DNA of 26,224 nt, from assembly GCA_007116685.1 (NCBI GenBank), contig SKIC01000275.1, positions 1 through 26,224 on the forward strand. The letters run 5' to 3'. Source of the DNA: Balneolales bacterium. GTDB taxonomy: Bacteria; Bacteroidota; Rhodothermia; Balneolales; Natronogracilivirgulaceae. The notes under the pieces are model-generated. The model worked only from the letters and a program-made list of their open reading frames with translations. It searched no databases and had not been told where the DNA came from. Of this stretch, positions 1-8,659 are shown in pieces (position 1 is the first letter of the stretch; each line of letters starts with the position of its first letter). Position numbers and translations under genes: made by a program.

Positions 1-2
1 AT

Positions 3-35
3 AAGATCGACAAGTACAACCAGGAAGACGGTTAG
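3..35 (+). CDS. 3' end of an upstream gene (partial)
   Basis: Reading in frame 3 from the left edge gives ten hydrophilic residues, KIDKYNQEDG, and then a TAG stop at 33-35. The composition looks like an ordinary protein C-terminus. A T-run follows at once, before the convergent hemL gene ends at 75. Too little is visible to name the protein, and a chance open frame of this length cannot be excluded. Confidence 0.35.
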   Translation, partial: KIDKYNQEDG

Positions 36-64
36 TAAAGAGCCTTTTTTTTCTTTCACTTAGT
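34..64. terminator. possible bidirectional terminator between the upstream gene and hemL
   Basis: The AGTAAAGA block near 34-41 can pair imperfectly with TCTTTCACT near 52-60, around a run of eight T. It lies exactly between two convergent gene ends (33-35 and 75). The stem is weak, so the call rests mostly on position and the T-run. Confidence 0.3.
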
Positions 65-74
65 TTGTTTACTG

Positions 75-1364
75 CTACTTCTGTATCTCTTCCAGCGTTT
101 CGTCAGCAGCAATAATAGTTTTATCAATCATTTCTTCTGTGAGTGAATGCGAGAGAAATAATGATTCGTATGCTGAAGGTGGAAAATATACGCCTCGCTT
201 TAATAAACCGTGAAAGAATTTCTTAAATAATTCTACATCTGTGGTAGTGGCGGAAGCAAAGTCTGTTACTTTTGTGTCCGTAAAGAAAATTCCCAACATA
301 GAACCAACACGATTCATGCTGTAAGTGATATCGTAAGATTCAAATACACCATGTAGTCCCTCTTCAAGAGATTCCGATTTTTCATCCAAGTCCGCGTAGA
401 TCTCAGGGTTTCTGTGTAATTCAGACAATAATGTATACCCCGCATGCATAGCCAATGGATTACCAGACAAGGTTCCTGCCTGATAAACTGGACCCAACGG
501 AGCAATAACACTCATGACTTCTTTTTTGCCACCAAATGCTCCAACTGGCAGACCTGCGCCAATAATTTTTCCATAGCAAACCAAGTCGGCTTCAACACCA
601 TAGAGTTCTTGTGCACCACCGGCAGCAATCCTGAAACCGCACATTACTTCATCGAAAATTAAAACGACATTGTGTTCATCACAGAGTTTTCTGAGTCCTT
701 CCAGATAACCTTTGTTGGGAGGTATACATCCCATATTTCCGGGAACCGGTTCTAAAATTACAGCCGCGATTTCATCTTTATTTTCTTCGAATAATTTTGT
801 GATGTGCTCTAAATCATTGAAAGATGTAGTCAGGGTATCCTGAGCTGTTCCCGGAGTAACGCCCGGGCTGTTTGGCGTCCCAAAGGTTAATGCACCCGAA
901 CCTGCTTTTATCAAAAACGAATCAGCATGGCCATGGTAGCAGCCTTCCATTTTCACAATCTTATTTTTACCCGTGTAGCCTCGTGCTACTCTGATAGCAC
1001 TCATACAAGCTTCTGTACCGGAGTTTACCATACGGATCGATTCAAGACCGGGAACCATTTTTTGAATCAATTCAGCTAGCTTTATCTCAATCTCAGTTGG
1101 TGCTCCGAATGAGGTAGATTTTTCAGCAGCTTGCTGCACAGCTTGAATTACCGGTGGATAGGCATGACCCAAAATCATAGGACCCCAGGATGCTACATAA
1201 TCGATGTATTCATTGCCATCTTCATCTTTGAGAACGGAACCTTTGGCTTCTTTAAAAAAAACAGGAGTTCCACCAACGGCTTTAAATGCACGAACGGGTG
1301 AGTTTACTCCGCCGGGTATAAATTCTTGGGCGCGTTCAAAAAGAGCTTTACTACGATCAAACAT
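75..1364 (-). CDS. hemL: glutamate-1-semialdehyde 2,1-aminomutase
   Basis: Cytosolic PLP enzyme that converts glutamate-1-semialdehyde to 5-aminolevulinate, the last step of the C5 route into tetrapyrroles. The 429-residue product has the family's usual length. Visible motifs are IPGGVNSPVRAF at the N-terminus (about 16-27), NSGTEA (about 114-119), YHGHAD (about 143-148), FDEVM (about 238-242) and the PLP Schiff-base lysine in YGKIIGAGLPVGA (about K266). It is the last gene of the minus-strand hem run, 79 bp after hemB, so it is probably co-transcribed or has a weak promoter of its own. Its partner glutamyl-tRNA reductase (hemA) is not in the window. No frameshift or missing catalytic residue is seen. 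Confidence 0.97.
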   Translation of the reverse strand: MFDRSKALFERAQEFIPGGVNSPVRAFKAVGGTPVFFKEAKGSVLKDEDGNEYIDYVASWGPMILGHAYPPVIQAVQQAAEKSTSFGAPTEIEIKLAELIQKMVPGLESIRMVNSGTEACMSAIRVARGYTGKNKIVKMEGCYHGHADSFLIKAGSGALTFGTPNSPGVTPGTAQDTLTTSFNDLEHITKLFEENKDEIAAVILEPVPGNMGCIPPNKGYLEGLRKLCDEHNVVLIFDEVMCGFRIAAGGAQELYGVEADLVCYGKIIGAGLPVGAFGGKKEVMSVIAPLGPVYQAGTLSGNPLAMHAGYTLLSELHRNPEIYADLDEKSESLEEGLHGVFESYDITYSMNRVGSMLGIFFTDTKVTDFASATTTDVELFKKFFHGLLKRGVYFPPSAYESLFLSHSLTEEMIDKTIIAADETLEEIQK

Positions 1365-1443
1365 GATTTTTCTGAAATTTGAGATACTTAATTAATAGGA
1401 TGTTAATATGAACTTTTCGTATGAATGAGTTATGAATCTCACT

Positions 1444-2418
1444 TTATAGTAGCGTTGCTGCTTGCTCAGCAAAATAAGTGGCAATTAAATCCGCTCCGGC
1501 TCTTCTGAAAGCCAGTAATGATTCCATAATTGCTTGTTCTTCGTTAATCCAGCCTTGAGCGGCAGCAGCTTTAATTATGGCGTATTCCCCGCTAACGTGG
1601 TACACTGAAACAGGAACAGTTACATTTTGTTTTATACTTTGGATGATATCCAGATAGGGCATTCCCGGTTTTACCATAAGGATGTCAGCTCCCTCAGCTT
1701 CGTCTAAAATGGCTTCGCGGATGGCCTCTATAGAATTTGCCGGATTCATTTGATACGTTTTTTTATCTCCAAAACCGGGAGCAGAATCTAAGGCATCCCG
1801 AAATGGCCCATAAAAGCAGGACGCATATTTCGCACTGTAGGCCATGATCCCGGTATTATGAAACGCATTTCCTTCCAATTTCTCTCGCATGGCACCAATT
1901 CTCCCGTCCATCATATCTGAAGGGGCTACAAAATCAGCACCCGCCAAAGCATGAGATAATGCCATTTCTGATAAAATCTGAACAGATACATCGTTGATAA
2001 TTTTTCCATCCTCTACAACGCCATCATGACCATAGCTGGAATAGGGGTCTAAAGCTACATCGGTCATCACACATAACTCAGGCACCGCATCTTTGATACT
2101 CTTGATAGCTCGTTGCATCAATCCATCAGGGTTTAAGGCCTCTGTACCTTCATTATCTTTTTTAGCATCAGGAACTTTCACAAACAACAATACTGAACGT
2201 ATGCCGAGATTATATAAATACTTCGCATAGGTGACGGTTTTGTCTAGCGTATGCCTGTAATAACCCGGCATTGAAGGAATCGGCTCAGATTTATCTTTTC
2301 CTTCAATGATAAAAAGTGGTGCAATCAGATGTTCCGGACGTAAATGGTTTTCCTGCACCATACTTCTGATAGATGCAGATTTCCGGTTTCTTCTTGGACG
2401 GCTAAGAGGATAATTCAT
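1444..2418 (-). CDS. hemB: delta-aminolevulinic acid dehydratase (porphobilinogen synthase)
   Basis: Condenses two 5-aminolevulinate molecules to porphobilinogen in the cytosol. The 324-residue protein is full length. Both active-site lysines are visible: K197 in YSAKYAS and K250 in ILMVKPGMPYLD. The metal loop reads DVALDPYSSYGHDG (from about residue 120), with Asp where zinc enzymes have Cys. This marks the magnesium-type family known from Pseudomonas rather than the zinc-dependent type; that is family knowledge applied to visible residues. The arginine-rich start RPRRNRKSASIRSMVQE is typical. It lies 34 bp after hemF and 79 bp before hemL in the hem run. Confidence 0.97.
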   Translation of the reverse strand: MNYPLSRPRRNRKSASIRSMVQENHLRPEHLIAPLFIIEGKDKSEPIPSMPGYYRHTLDKTVTYAKYLYNLGIRSVLLFVKVPDAKKDNEGTEALNPDGLMQRAIKSIKDAVPELCVMTDVALDPYSSYGHDGVVEDGKIINDVSVQILSEMALSHALAGADFVAPSDMMDGRIGAMREKLEGNAFHNTGIMAYSAKYASCFYGPFRDALDSAPGFGDKKTYQMNPANSIEAIREAILDEAEGADILMVKPGMPYLDIIQSIKQNVTVPVSVYHVSGEYAIIKAAAAQGWINEEQAIMESLLAFRRAGADLIATYFAEQAATLL

Positions 2419-2452
2419 ACAAAGAATGAAATTACAGTGTGAAAATTGAACT

Positions 2453-3367
2453 TTATTCTAACCAGTTTTTAGGATTTTTTAATACATCCAAAAGCTTGGC
2501 TTCCTGGCTGCCATCCTCCGGATTATAATCATAGTCCCAGCGAACCCGTGGGGGCAAACTCATCAAAATTGATTCTACACGTCCATTGGTCTTCAAGCCA
2601 AAAAGAGTACCTCGGTCATGAATCAAATTAAACTCTACGTATCGGCCTCGGCGTATTTCCTGCCAATATCTGTGAGCGTCTTGATAGATCGTGTCCATAC
2701 GATTCTTTGCAATGGGAAGGTATGCATCGAGAAAAGCATTCCCGCAGGATTGTGCTAAATCGAACCAATCGTTCAAGGAAAAATTTTTATCAGTTCTGTG
2801 ATAATCATAAAAAATTCCACCAATACCACGGGCTTCACCACGGTGAGCATTAAAAAAATAGGAATCACAATCCTGTTTGTATTTCGGATATAACTGCTCA
2901 GAAATTTTATCACAAGCATTTTTGTGCGTCTGATGGAAATGACGAGCATCTTCATCGAACAAATAATAGGGCGTCAGGTCAGCACCGCCACCGAACCAGG
3001 CATCAACAGGCTCTCCGTTTTTTTCATCGTACAATTCGAAGTACCTGTAATTGGCATGTACCGTTGGCACAAAAGGATTACGAGGGTGTATCACCAACGA
3101 TATTCCGGCGGCGTGAAACCAGCCTTGGGCAACGTTAAATCGTTGCCGAATTAATTCGGGTAACTCCCCATGTACTTCTGATATATTAACACCGCCTTTT
3201 TCCCAGACTTTTCCGTCTGAAACAACTCTGGTATGACCTCCACCGCCGCCATCACGTTCCCAGAAATCAGAACGAAATTTCGTTTCAGGTTCTAGTTCCT
3301 CAAGTCCACTACAAATAGAATTTTGTAGTTCAGTGATAAAGTCAGTGAATTGATTTTTTAAACTCAT
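2453..3367 (-). CDS. hemF: oxygen-dependent coproporphyrinogen III oxidase
   Basis: Aerobic oxidative decarboxylation of coproporphyrinogen III to protoporphyrinogen IX. The 304-residue protein has the family's usual size and signatures: GGGGGHTRVVSDG (about 40-52), VIHPRNPFVPTVHANYRYFE (about 92-111), WFGGGADLTPYY (about 124-135), RGIGGIFYDY (about 180-189) and the C-terminal YVEFNLIHDRGTLFGLKTNGR and SLPP block. It sits 14 bp after hemE, so translation within one transcript is likely. Using the oxygen-dependent enzyme rather than radical-SAM HemN fits an aerobic or facultative lifestyle, although a hemN could exist elsewhere. Confidence 0.97.
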   Translation of the reverse strand: MSLKNQFTDFITELQNSICSGLEELEPETKFRSDFWERDGGGGGHTRVVSDGKVWEKGGVNISEVHGELPELIRQRFNVAQGWFHAAGISLVIHPRNPFVPTVHANYRYFELYDEKNGEPVDAWFGGGADLTPYYLFDEDARHFHQTHKNACDKISEQLYPKYKQDCDSYFFNAHRGEARGIGGIFYDYHRTDKNFSLNDWFDLAQSCGNAFLDAYLPIAKNRMDTIYQDAHRYWQEIRRGRYVEFNLIHDRGTLFGLKTNGRVESILMSLPPRVRWDYDYNPEDGSQEAKLLDVLKNPKNWLE

Positions 3368-3381
3368 ACTCTGAAATCCGC

Positions 3382-4425
3382 TTATTTACTTTCGTATTCC
3401 TTAACGGCTTCTACAAATGCCTTGGCATGTGCAACAGGAATATGAGGTAAAATACCATGTCCCAAATTCACGATATACTTGTCTTTTCCAAAACGATCAA
3501 TCATTCTGGTGACCATCCGTTTTAGTTCCGGGATTGGAGTGAGTAATCGGCTGGGATCAAAGTTTCCTTGCAAAGTGATGTTATTCCCGGTTGCTTGTCG
3601 GGCATATTCAGGAGATATCGTCCAATCCACCGATAAGGCAGATGCGTTAGTACGTTGCATTAAACCTTCTAAAGCATACCAACTGCCTTTTGCAAATAAA
3701 ATCACAGGCACTTCAGTAATCGACTCTGAAATTTTTTTCAGATAAGGGAATGCGATTTCATTAAAATCTTCAGGACTCAACAATCCAGACCAGGAATCAA
3801 AAACCTGAATAGCCTGAGAACCGGCCTTAATTTTAGCCTGTAAATATCTGATGGTGGTTTCAGTGATTACCGAGAGTACATGTTTTGCGGCTTCCGGATG
3901 CTCATAATAAAACCGCTTGGCCAATGAGAAATCTTTAGAACCACGTCCTTCAATCAAATAGCAAAAAATAGTCCATGGTGCACCGGCAAAACCAATTAAT
4001 GGAACACGTCCGTTTAATTCTTTGCGAGTTAAAGTGACGGCTTCGATGATATAGTGTAATCGGTCTTCAACATCAGGAACAGTTAGTGCTAAGGCTTGCT
4101 CCGGTGTTGTAATTGGCTTCGGTAAGCGCGGACCTTCGCCTGGATTCATAGTTACTTTAAAATCCATGGCTTGTGGAATCACCAAAATATCAGAAAAAAG
4201 AATGGCGGCATCCGGCCCGACAATATCAATGGGTTGAATGGTGATTTCAGCCGCAAGTTCAGGAGTTTCTACACGCTCAAAAAAGGTGTATTTCTTACGT
4301 AATTCCATGTACTCGGGTAAATATCTGCCGGCTTGCCTCATCATCCACACAGGTGGACGAGTTACCGTTTCGCCTTTTAGAGCACGCAGGAATAAATCAT
4401 TTTTTAATTCAGGAAAATCAGACAT
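3382..4425 (-). CDS. hemE: uroporphyrinogen decarboxylase
   Basis: Removes four carboxyl groups from uroporphyrinogen III to give coproporphyrinogen III. The 347-residue TIM-barrel protein carries the diagnostic PVWMMRQAGRYLPEY (about 25-39), the catalytic Asp in FSDILVIPQAM (about D79), GFAGAPWT (about 145-152), FDSWSGLLSP, and NLGHGILPHIPVAHAKAFVEAV near the C-terminus. It begins 13 bp after hemD and ends 14 bp before hemF, clearly within one operon. Nothing is unusual in length or motifs. Confidence 0.98.
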   Translation of the reverse strand: MSDFPELKNDLFLRALKGETVTRPPVWMMRQAGRYLPEYMELRKKYTFFERVETPELAAEITIQPIDIVGPDAAILFSDILVIPQAMDFKVTMNPGEGPRLPKPITTPEQALALTVPDVEDRLHYIIEAVTLTRKELNGRVPLIGFAGAPWTIFCYLIEGRGSKDFSLAKRFYYEHPEAAKHVLSVITETTIRYLQAKIKAGSQAIQVFDSWSGLLSPEDFNEIAFPYLKKISESITEVPVILFAKGSWYALEGLMQRTNASALSVDWTISPEYARQATGNNITLQGNFDPSRLLTPIPELKRMVTRMIDRFGKDKYIVNLGHGILPHIPVAHAKAFVEAVKEYESK

Positions 4426-4438
4426 ACAATAATTTTAC

Positions 4439-5149
4439 TTATCTACATTGTTTTAGCATTGCCTCTAAACTGGGCTCACGGGCAACCAGTGTAGTTACAT
4501 TTTGCGGCAATAATGGTTTCAGCGTTGTTTGACCGATGGCAATATAAATACTCTCTTCGTAAACATGATGTAAGCCCAATCGGAAAAAAGCTTCGACAGC
4601 CGATGGACTCATGAAGAAAATATAATCTGCTTCATCAGGTAATTTTTTTGGAATTTTTCGTACCGGCTCGGTGTGGTAAACAATCACGTCTTGGTAAGAA
4701 ATATCTACTTCGCTCAGCTTTGCGGACAATTCATCTCTTCGCATATTTCCACAAAAGTGAATCACTGAACTGACTTTATCAGCGATTAATTGATTTGCCA
4801 GAGATATTGCATTCCCATCTGCTGTATGATAGACTTCAAAACCTGACGCTTTCAAAATTTGAGTAGTTTGTTCACCAACTGAGTAGATTATTCCGGCAGA
4901 TATCCTCTGCAAAAGTTCGTCAGTCTCTTTAATAGCCAGTACTGCATTTTTACTGGTGAAAACAAAAACAGATTCAGGTTTGATGGAGGTGTTTTCTAAA
5001 TTAGAAAGTATCTCAGGCTTAGTCAGCTTTTTGATATGAATCATCGGTAAATCAAACAAGCTAAACCCATAGCTCTCAAACAGTACCTTGTCTTCCGGTT
5101 CTGATTTTCGAGTGGAAATAATTAGTTTAGATGTACCATCACGAGCCAT
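4439..5149 (-). CDS. hemD: uroporphyrinogen-III synthase
   Basis: Cyclises hydroxymethylbilane to uroporphyrinogen III with inversion of ring D. This family is very divergent, so the call rests on length (236 residues), the two-domain Rossmann-like pattern, and context. Visible pieces include LIISTRKSEPEDKVLFESYGF with LPMIHI at the N-terminus, FVFTSKNAV (about 82-90), VGEQTTQIL, and the second-domain ADYIFFMSPSAVEAFF and AIGQTTLKPL segments typical of HemD. It is the first gene of the minus-strand hem operon and immediately precedes hemE. hemC, its usual neighbour, is not adjacent: upstream is a divergent ABC permease gene. Confidence 0.9.
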   Translation of the reverse strand: MARDGTSKLIISTRKSEPEDKVLFESYGFSLFDLPMIHIKKLTKPEILSNLENTSIKPESVFVFTSKNAVLAIKETDELLQRISAGIIYSVGEQTTQILKASGFEVYHTADGNAISLANQLIADKVSSVIHFCGNMRRDELSAKLSEVDISYQDVIVYHTEPVRKIPKKLPDEADYIFFMSPSAVEAFFRLGLHHVYEESIYIAIGQTTLKPLLPQNVTTLVAREPSLEAMLKQCR

Positions 5150-5259
5150 GATGCAAATAAAGCAGGATTACGTGAAGTGGTTGTGTAGAAAATGGAAAAG
5201 AAGCGTAAACTGCACTAAAAAAATGAAACGTTTTGGGATGCTTATCGTAGCGGCTGAAC

Positions 5260-6507
5260 ATGCTTCATAAAATATCCAGATTTATATTTAGTTTTGCCGA
5301 AGGGATAAAGCTGGCATTGTATGCCATTTGGACCAATAAAATGCGTTCGGCACTCACCATGTTTGGTATCATCATTGGTATCGTCATGGTCACTTCAATG
5401 GTTACCATCATTGATGGTATCAACCGGTCTTTCCAAAGTAGCATGAGCATGATTGGAGACAATGTTTTGTTCATCCAAAAGTGGCCATGGGGTTTTGGAG
5501 GAGAAGAATACAGGTGGTGGGAGTACAGAAATAGACGAGAAATACAGGTGAGCTATGCCTCCCTTTTAGAACAAAGAAGTCAATTGGCTTCTGCTGTTTC
5601 TGTAGAAGCTTTTGCTTCCAGAAACGTGCAATTTGAAGACCGCGAAGCACGATCTATACAAATTCAAGGTGTAACAACAAGCTACCAATTTACCTCAGCT
5701 ATCAATGTGGAGCACGGGCGGTTTTTTACTGATGAAGAAAACCAAACTCGTCGCAGAGTTATGGTTTTAGGTTACGATGTAGCAGAGGCCTTGTTCCGCA
5801 ACAGAGATCCGATTGGTCGCACCGTCAGAATGGGGGGACAAAGGTATGAAGTGATTGGTGTATTAGAACAACAAGGTAATTTTTTGGGCTTGGAAAGTTT
5901 TGACCGCCTTGCGATTATCCCAATTCAAACTTTTGGTCAGCAGTTTGGTCTGCGTTGGAATATCAATATTCGCGTGAAGTTTGATTCGGAGGAGGAACTA
6001 TACGAAGGCCAATACGAAATAGAGGGGTTGATGCGATCTATTCGCAGGCTCGATCCAACTGATGACAACGATTTTGCCATCAACAAAATGGAAATGTTTG
6101 AACAGCAATACCGGGCAATGACAGGTGTGATTTATGGGATTGGTATCTTTTTAACCGGATTGTCTTTATTTGTTGGTGGGATCGGGGTGATGAATATAAT
6201 GTATGTTACGGTGAAAGAAAGAACCAGAGAAGTTGGCATCAGAAAAGCAGTAGGTGCCCGGTATTCTGAGATTTTAATGCAGTTTTTGATTGAAGCTATT
6301 GTTATTTGCGGTATCGGTGGAATTCTGGGGATTGGTCTGTCTATGTTAGTGGTGGTTTTGATTAATCAATTCTTTGTGGCTTATATGAGTCTGCAAACTG
6401 TATTACTTGCATTTACTATTTGTGCAATGACTGGCGTAATATTTGGATTTTTGCCCGCACACAAAGCAGCTAAGGCAGATCCTATTTCATCTTTAAGGTA
6501 TTCTTGA
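5260..6507 (+). CDS. MacB/FtsX-type ABC transporter permease (first of a pair)
   Basis: Inner-membrane permease of the MacB/FtsX superfamily, 415 residues. A membrane segment near residues 30-52 (MRSALTMFGIIIGIVMVTSMVTI) is followed by a large periplasmic domain (about 55-275) and three C-terminal membrane helices. Between them is the family signature GGIGVMNIMYVTVKERTREVGIRKAVGA. There is no fused ATPase, unlike E. coli MacB, so it needs a separate ATPase; the one at 14563-15282 is the obvious candidate. Its stop is 1 bp from the start of the next permease gene, so the two are translationally linked and may form a heterodimer. It is divergent from hemD across about 110 bp. The substrate cannot be predicted. 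Confidence 0.93.
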   Translation: MLHKISRFIFSFAEGIKLALYAIWTNKMRSALTMFGIIIGIVMVTSMVTIIDGINRSFQSSMSMIGDNVLFIQKWPWGFGGEEYRWWEYRNRREIQVSYASLLEQRSQLASAVSVEAFASRNVQFEDREARSIQIQGVTTSYQFTSAINVEHGRFFTDEENQTRRRVMVLGYDVAEALFRNRDPIGRTVRMGGQRYEVIGVLEQQGNFLGLESFDRLAIIPIQTFGQQFGLRWNINIRVKFDSEEELYEGQYEIEGLMRSIRRLDPTDDNDFAINKMEMFEQQYRAMTGVIYGIGIFLTGLSLFVGGIGVMNIMYVTVKERTREVGIRKAVGARYSEILMQFLIEAIVICGIGGILGIGLSMLVVVLINQFFVAYMSLQTVLLAFTICAMTGVIFGFLPAHKAAKADPISSLRYS

Positions 6508-6508
6508 T

Positions 6509-7729
6509 ATGAATTTGCGTGAAAACTTCTTATTGGCCTTAGGTGCATTAGCTGCTAATAAAACAAGAGCTTCTTTAACTCTTCTTGCCATTGTAGTTGG
6601 CGTTTTTGCCGTAATTAGTGCTTCAACAGCTGTTGGCGTTATCGATAATTACTTTCGGAATACCATGCAATTAATGGGAAGTAATGTGATTAATATCACA
6701 ACAAACCCATCTATCGTCGTTGGAGACGGAAGCCATATGCGAGGCAGAGAACCCATCAGAATAAATGACTTCGAAACACTTCAGCAGAGAGCAGTTTTGG
6801 GTTATGCAATGTCGCCGGATGTCGTGTTTCGTACTACTCGAATTCAATACGACGATCGCGAAACAAACCCGAATATCCCAATTAGAGGTGGTAATGAGTT
6901 TTGGATGGAAAATAACGCTTATGATATAGCCGAAGGCAGAGGATTAAATGAAGCAGATATTACAAGTGCTCGTCAGGTTGCTGTAATCGGAGATGATGTT
7001 CGGAATCGATTATTTACGGGCGTTGATCCTTTAGGTAAACGCATATTAATCGATGGTCAATTTTATACAGTGGTGGGTGTTTTTGAATCTCGTGGCGCTG
7101 CGTTTGGGCAATCCATGGATAACTTTGTGCTTATTCCATATACCCGTTTAGCAATGGTTTATGGCCGAAACAGAAATGTTCAAATACAGGTAAAAGCACC
7201 TTCCATAGCCATGGTAAATGAAACAATAGATGAACTCACAGGCATTCTGCGAGTAATGCGAAATGTGGCTCCCAGCGCACCCAATGATTTCGAAATCGAA
7301 ACCAACGAATCCTTACATGGGATGTTCAGCCAGTTCACCAATGTTCTCTACATATTTGGATTTGTGGTAGGTGGAATTGCACTATTTGGTGCAGGAATTG
7401 GTGTAATGAACATCATGCTTGTTTCGGTTACAGAACGTACTAGAGAGATTGGAATAAGAAAAGCAATTGGTGCTAATAAGCGTACGATTATACACCAGTT
7501 TTTGATGGAAGCAATTATTATTTGTCAGCTCGGAGGCTTGATTGGAATGATAATAGGTATCGCTGGTGGTAATGCACTTGTTTTTGTAATGAATGCGGAT
7601 GTCGTTATCCCGGTTGGTGCAATAATTTCAGGGATAGTAGGGATGCTAATAATTGGGGTTACCTTTGGAGTTTATCCCGCTTGGAAAGCCGCACAATTAG
7701 ATCCAATCGAAAGTTTACGCTACGAATAG
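6509..7729 (+). CDS. MacB/FtsX-type ABC transporter permease (second of a pair)
   Basis: A 406-residue paralogue of the preceding permease with the same layout: an N-terminal membrane helix (about 20-42), a periplasmic MacB core-type domain (about 45-270), then three membrane helices. The signature GAGIGVMNIMLVSVTERTREIGIRKAIGANKRTI starts near residue 298. Both proteins end in an almost identical pattern, PAxKAAxxDPIxSLRY. Start spacing after the first permease is 1 bp. Paired permeases of this kind usually form the membrane core of a tripartite exporter with a MacA-like adaptor and TolC channel, both found further along (13170 and 11730). No ATPase motif is present in this protein. Confidence 0.93.
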   Translation: MNLRENFLLALGALAANKTRASLTLLAIVVGVFAVISASTAVGVIDNYFRNTMQLMGSNVINITTNPSIVVGDGSHMRGREPIRINDFETLQQRAVLGYAMSPDVVFRTTRIQYDDRETNPNIPIRGGNEFWMENNAYDIAEGRGLNEADITSARQVAVIGDDVRNRLFTGVDPLGKRILIDGQFYTVVGVFESRGAAFGQSMDNFVLIPYTRLAMVYGRNRNVQIQVKAPSIAMVNETIDELTGILRVMRNVAPSAPNDFEIETNESLHGMFSQFTNVLYIFGFVVGGIALFGAGIGVMNIMLVSVTERTREIGIRKAIGANKRTIIHQFLMEAIIICQLGGLIGMIIGIAGGNALVFVMNADVVIPVGAIISGIVGMLIIGVTFGVYPAWKAAQLDPIESLRYE

Positions 7730-7820
7730 ACTCATTTTGTGTAAAAACTAGTTTTAGGTATTTCAATTTGTCACCTTAGCAAACTATTGGCTGGCAGAAG
7801 TTAAAAAGGCTAAACTCTGC

Positions 7821-7849
7821 TTTGTTATTTCTTTGAGCTTATAGTTTTG
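7821..7849 (+). promoter_or_regulatory. candidate Bacteroidota-type promoter for the DUF4397/T9SS gene
   Basis: TTTG at 7821-7824 and TAGTTTTG at 7842-7849 match the -33 TTTG and -7 TAnnTTTG consensus described for Bacteroides. The spacer is 17 bp, slightly short of the usual length. Transcription would start near 7856 and leave a leader of about 190 nt. This is a consensus match only. Confidence 0.35.
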
Positions 7850-7884
7850 TAAAACAAGGTAAAGTTTATAGGTCTATTAAAAAC

Positions 7885-7980
7885 AGTGTTGTGGGATGTG
7901 GATAAAGGTTTGGGCTTAGGGTGGTGTAAAAAAAGCCCGAGGAAACGCATTAATACACTCCTATCGTTGCCACCAACACT
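7885..7980 (+). promoter_or_regulatory. nested RNA stem structure in the leader
   Basis: AGTGTTGTGG (7885-7894) pairs with CCACCAACACT (7970-7980), giving ten base pairs with one bulged C. Inside it GGGCTT (7912-7917) pairs with AAGCCC (7933-7938). The structure ends 67 nt before the start codon, so it may be a cis-regulatory element. It matches no riboswitch class I recognise. Confidence 0.3.
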
Positions 7981-8038
7981 TAGTCGGAGCATTGTGAGAG
8001 ATGGATCCGAAAAAGTACCAATCAGTAACTAACACAAT

Positions 8039-8043
8039 GGAGG
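8039..8043 (+). promoter_or_regulatory. strong Shine-Dalgarno sequence
   Basis: GGAGG lies four bases upstream of the ATG at 8048. Most other genes in the window lack a recognisable ribosome-binding site, as is common in this phylum. This one therefore stands out and fixes the start of the secreted protein. Confidence 0.6.
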
Positions 8044-8047
8044 AAAA

Positions 8048-8659
8048 ATGAAGAGCTTTTTCAAGCTAGTTTCATCTGCGTTCCTGGGCATTTTGCTATT
8101 CGCTAATATAACAGCATTTGCACAGGAAGAAAATTCAGCAGCGGTTCAAATTATACACAACGCTGTTGATCCAGTACTCGAATCGGTCGATATCTATCTA
8201 AATGGAGATGTTTTATTAGAAGATTTTGGTTTTCGAGAAGCAACAGAGTTTTTGAGTGTACCATCAAATACCGCTCTTGCTATTGTCATCACCCCAGCTG
8301 GAGCCTCAATAAATGATGGCTTGATTTTCAATTTTGATGATGGACTCCCGACAGATGCCAGAGTAGCATTAGTAGCAAATGGTGTCCTGGCTGATGACGA
8401 ATTTTCAGCAAACCCCGACGGTAGAAATATCAATGCTGACTTATTTGTAGTAGCAGATTTAGAAGAAACTGCTAGTGCTGATGATGAAGTACTTCTTACT
8501 GTTTTTCATGGAGCTACTGACGCACCGTCTGTAGATATTGCAGCAAGAGATGTTGGAGTACTAATCCCCAACGCTGCTTATGGCGATTCTGCAGCCTGCA
8601 GCTGCATACACGCTCGATATTCTTGTAGAAGGTACCAGCACAATTGCTGCAGCATTTGA
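8048..8659 (+). CDS. secreted DUF4397-domain protein, 5' part of a frameshifted gene
   Basis: A signal peptide (MKSFFKLVSSAFLGILLFANITAFAQ) is followed by a DUF4397 unit beginning VQIIHNAVDPVLESVDIYLNG and continuing to HGATDAPSVDI. After about residue 178 (AAYGD) the frame runs into a low-complexity, cysteine-rich tail (SAACSCIHARYSCRRYQHNCCSI) unlike any DUF4397 protein. The expected continuation (AAAYTLDILVEG...) is in another frame, in the overlapping frame starting at 8580. I read 8048-10499 as one gene broken near 8582-8606. DUF4397 domains occur in exported proteins of unknown function. The break could be a real mutation, an assembly error or, less likely, programmed frameshifting. Confidence 0.75.
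   Translation: MKSFFKLVSSAFLGILLFANITAFAQEENSAAVQIIHNAVDPVLESVDIYLNGDVLLEDFGFREATEFLSVPSNTALAIVITPAGASINDGLIFNFDDGLPTDARVALVANGVLADDEFSANPDGRNINADLFVVADLEETASADDEVLLTVFHGATDAPSVDIAARDVGVLIPNAAYGDSAACSCIHARYSCRRYQHNCCSI

Larger units (their letters stand above)
7730..8047. other. intergenic region with candidate promoter and structured leader
   Basis: This 318-bp stretch has no convincing gene. It starts with a short perfect palindrome (AAAACTAGTTTT, 7744-7755) just after the permease stop. A candidate Bacteroidota promoter lies at 7821-7849 and a nested stem structure at 7885-7980. A strong Shine-Dalgarno sequence closes it at 8039-8043. All of this points to a transcript with a leader of about 190 nt serving the gene at 8048. 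Confidence 0.5.

Noticed and set aside
5088..5270. Plus-strand frame of 60 codons in the hemD/permease divergent region
   Set aside because: Starts inside hemD antisense, overlaps the permease start, and has an unremarkable basic composition; more likely promoter DNA.
8580..8582. ATG at 8580 as a real gene start
   Set aside because: It is inside the upstream frame, has no ribosome-binding site and would give an exported T9SS cargo without a signal peptide; the frame is better explained as the 3' part of a frameshifted gene.
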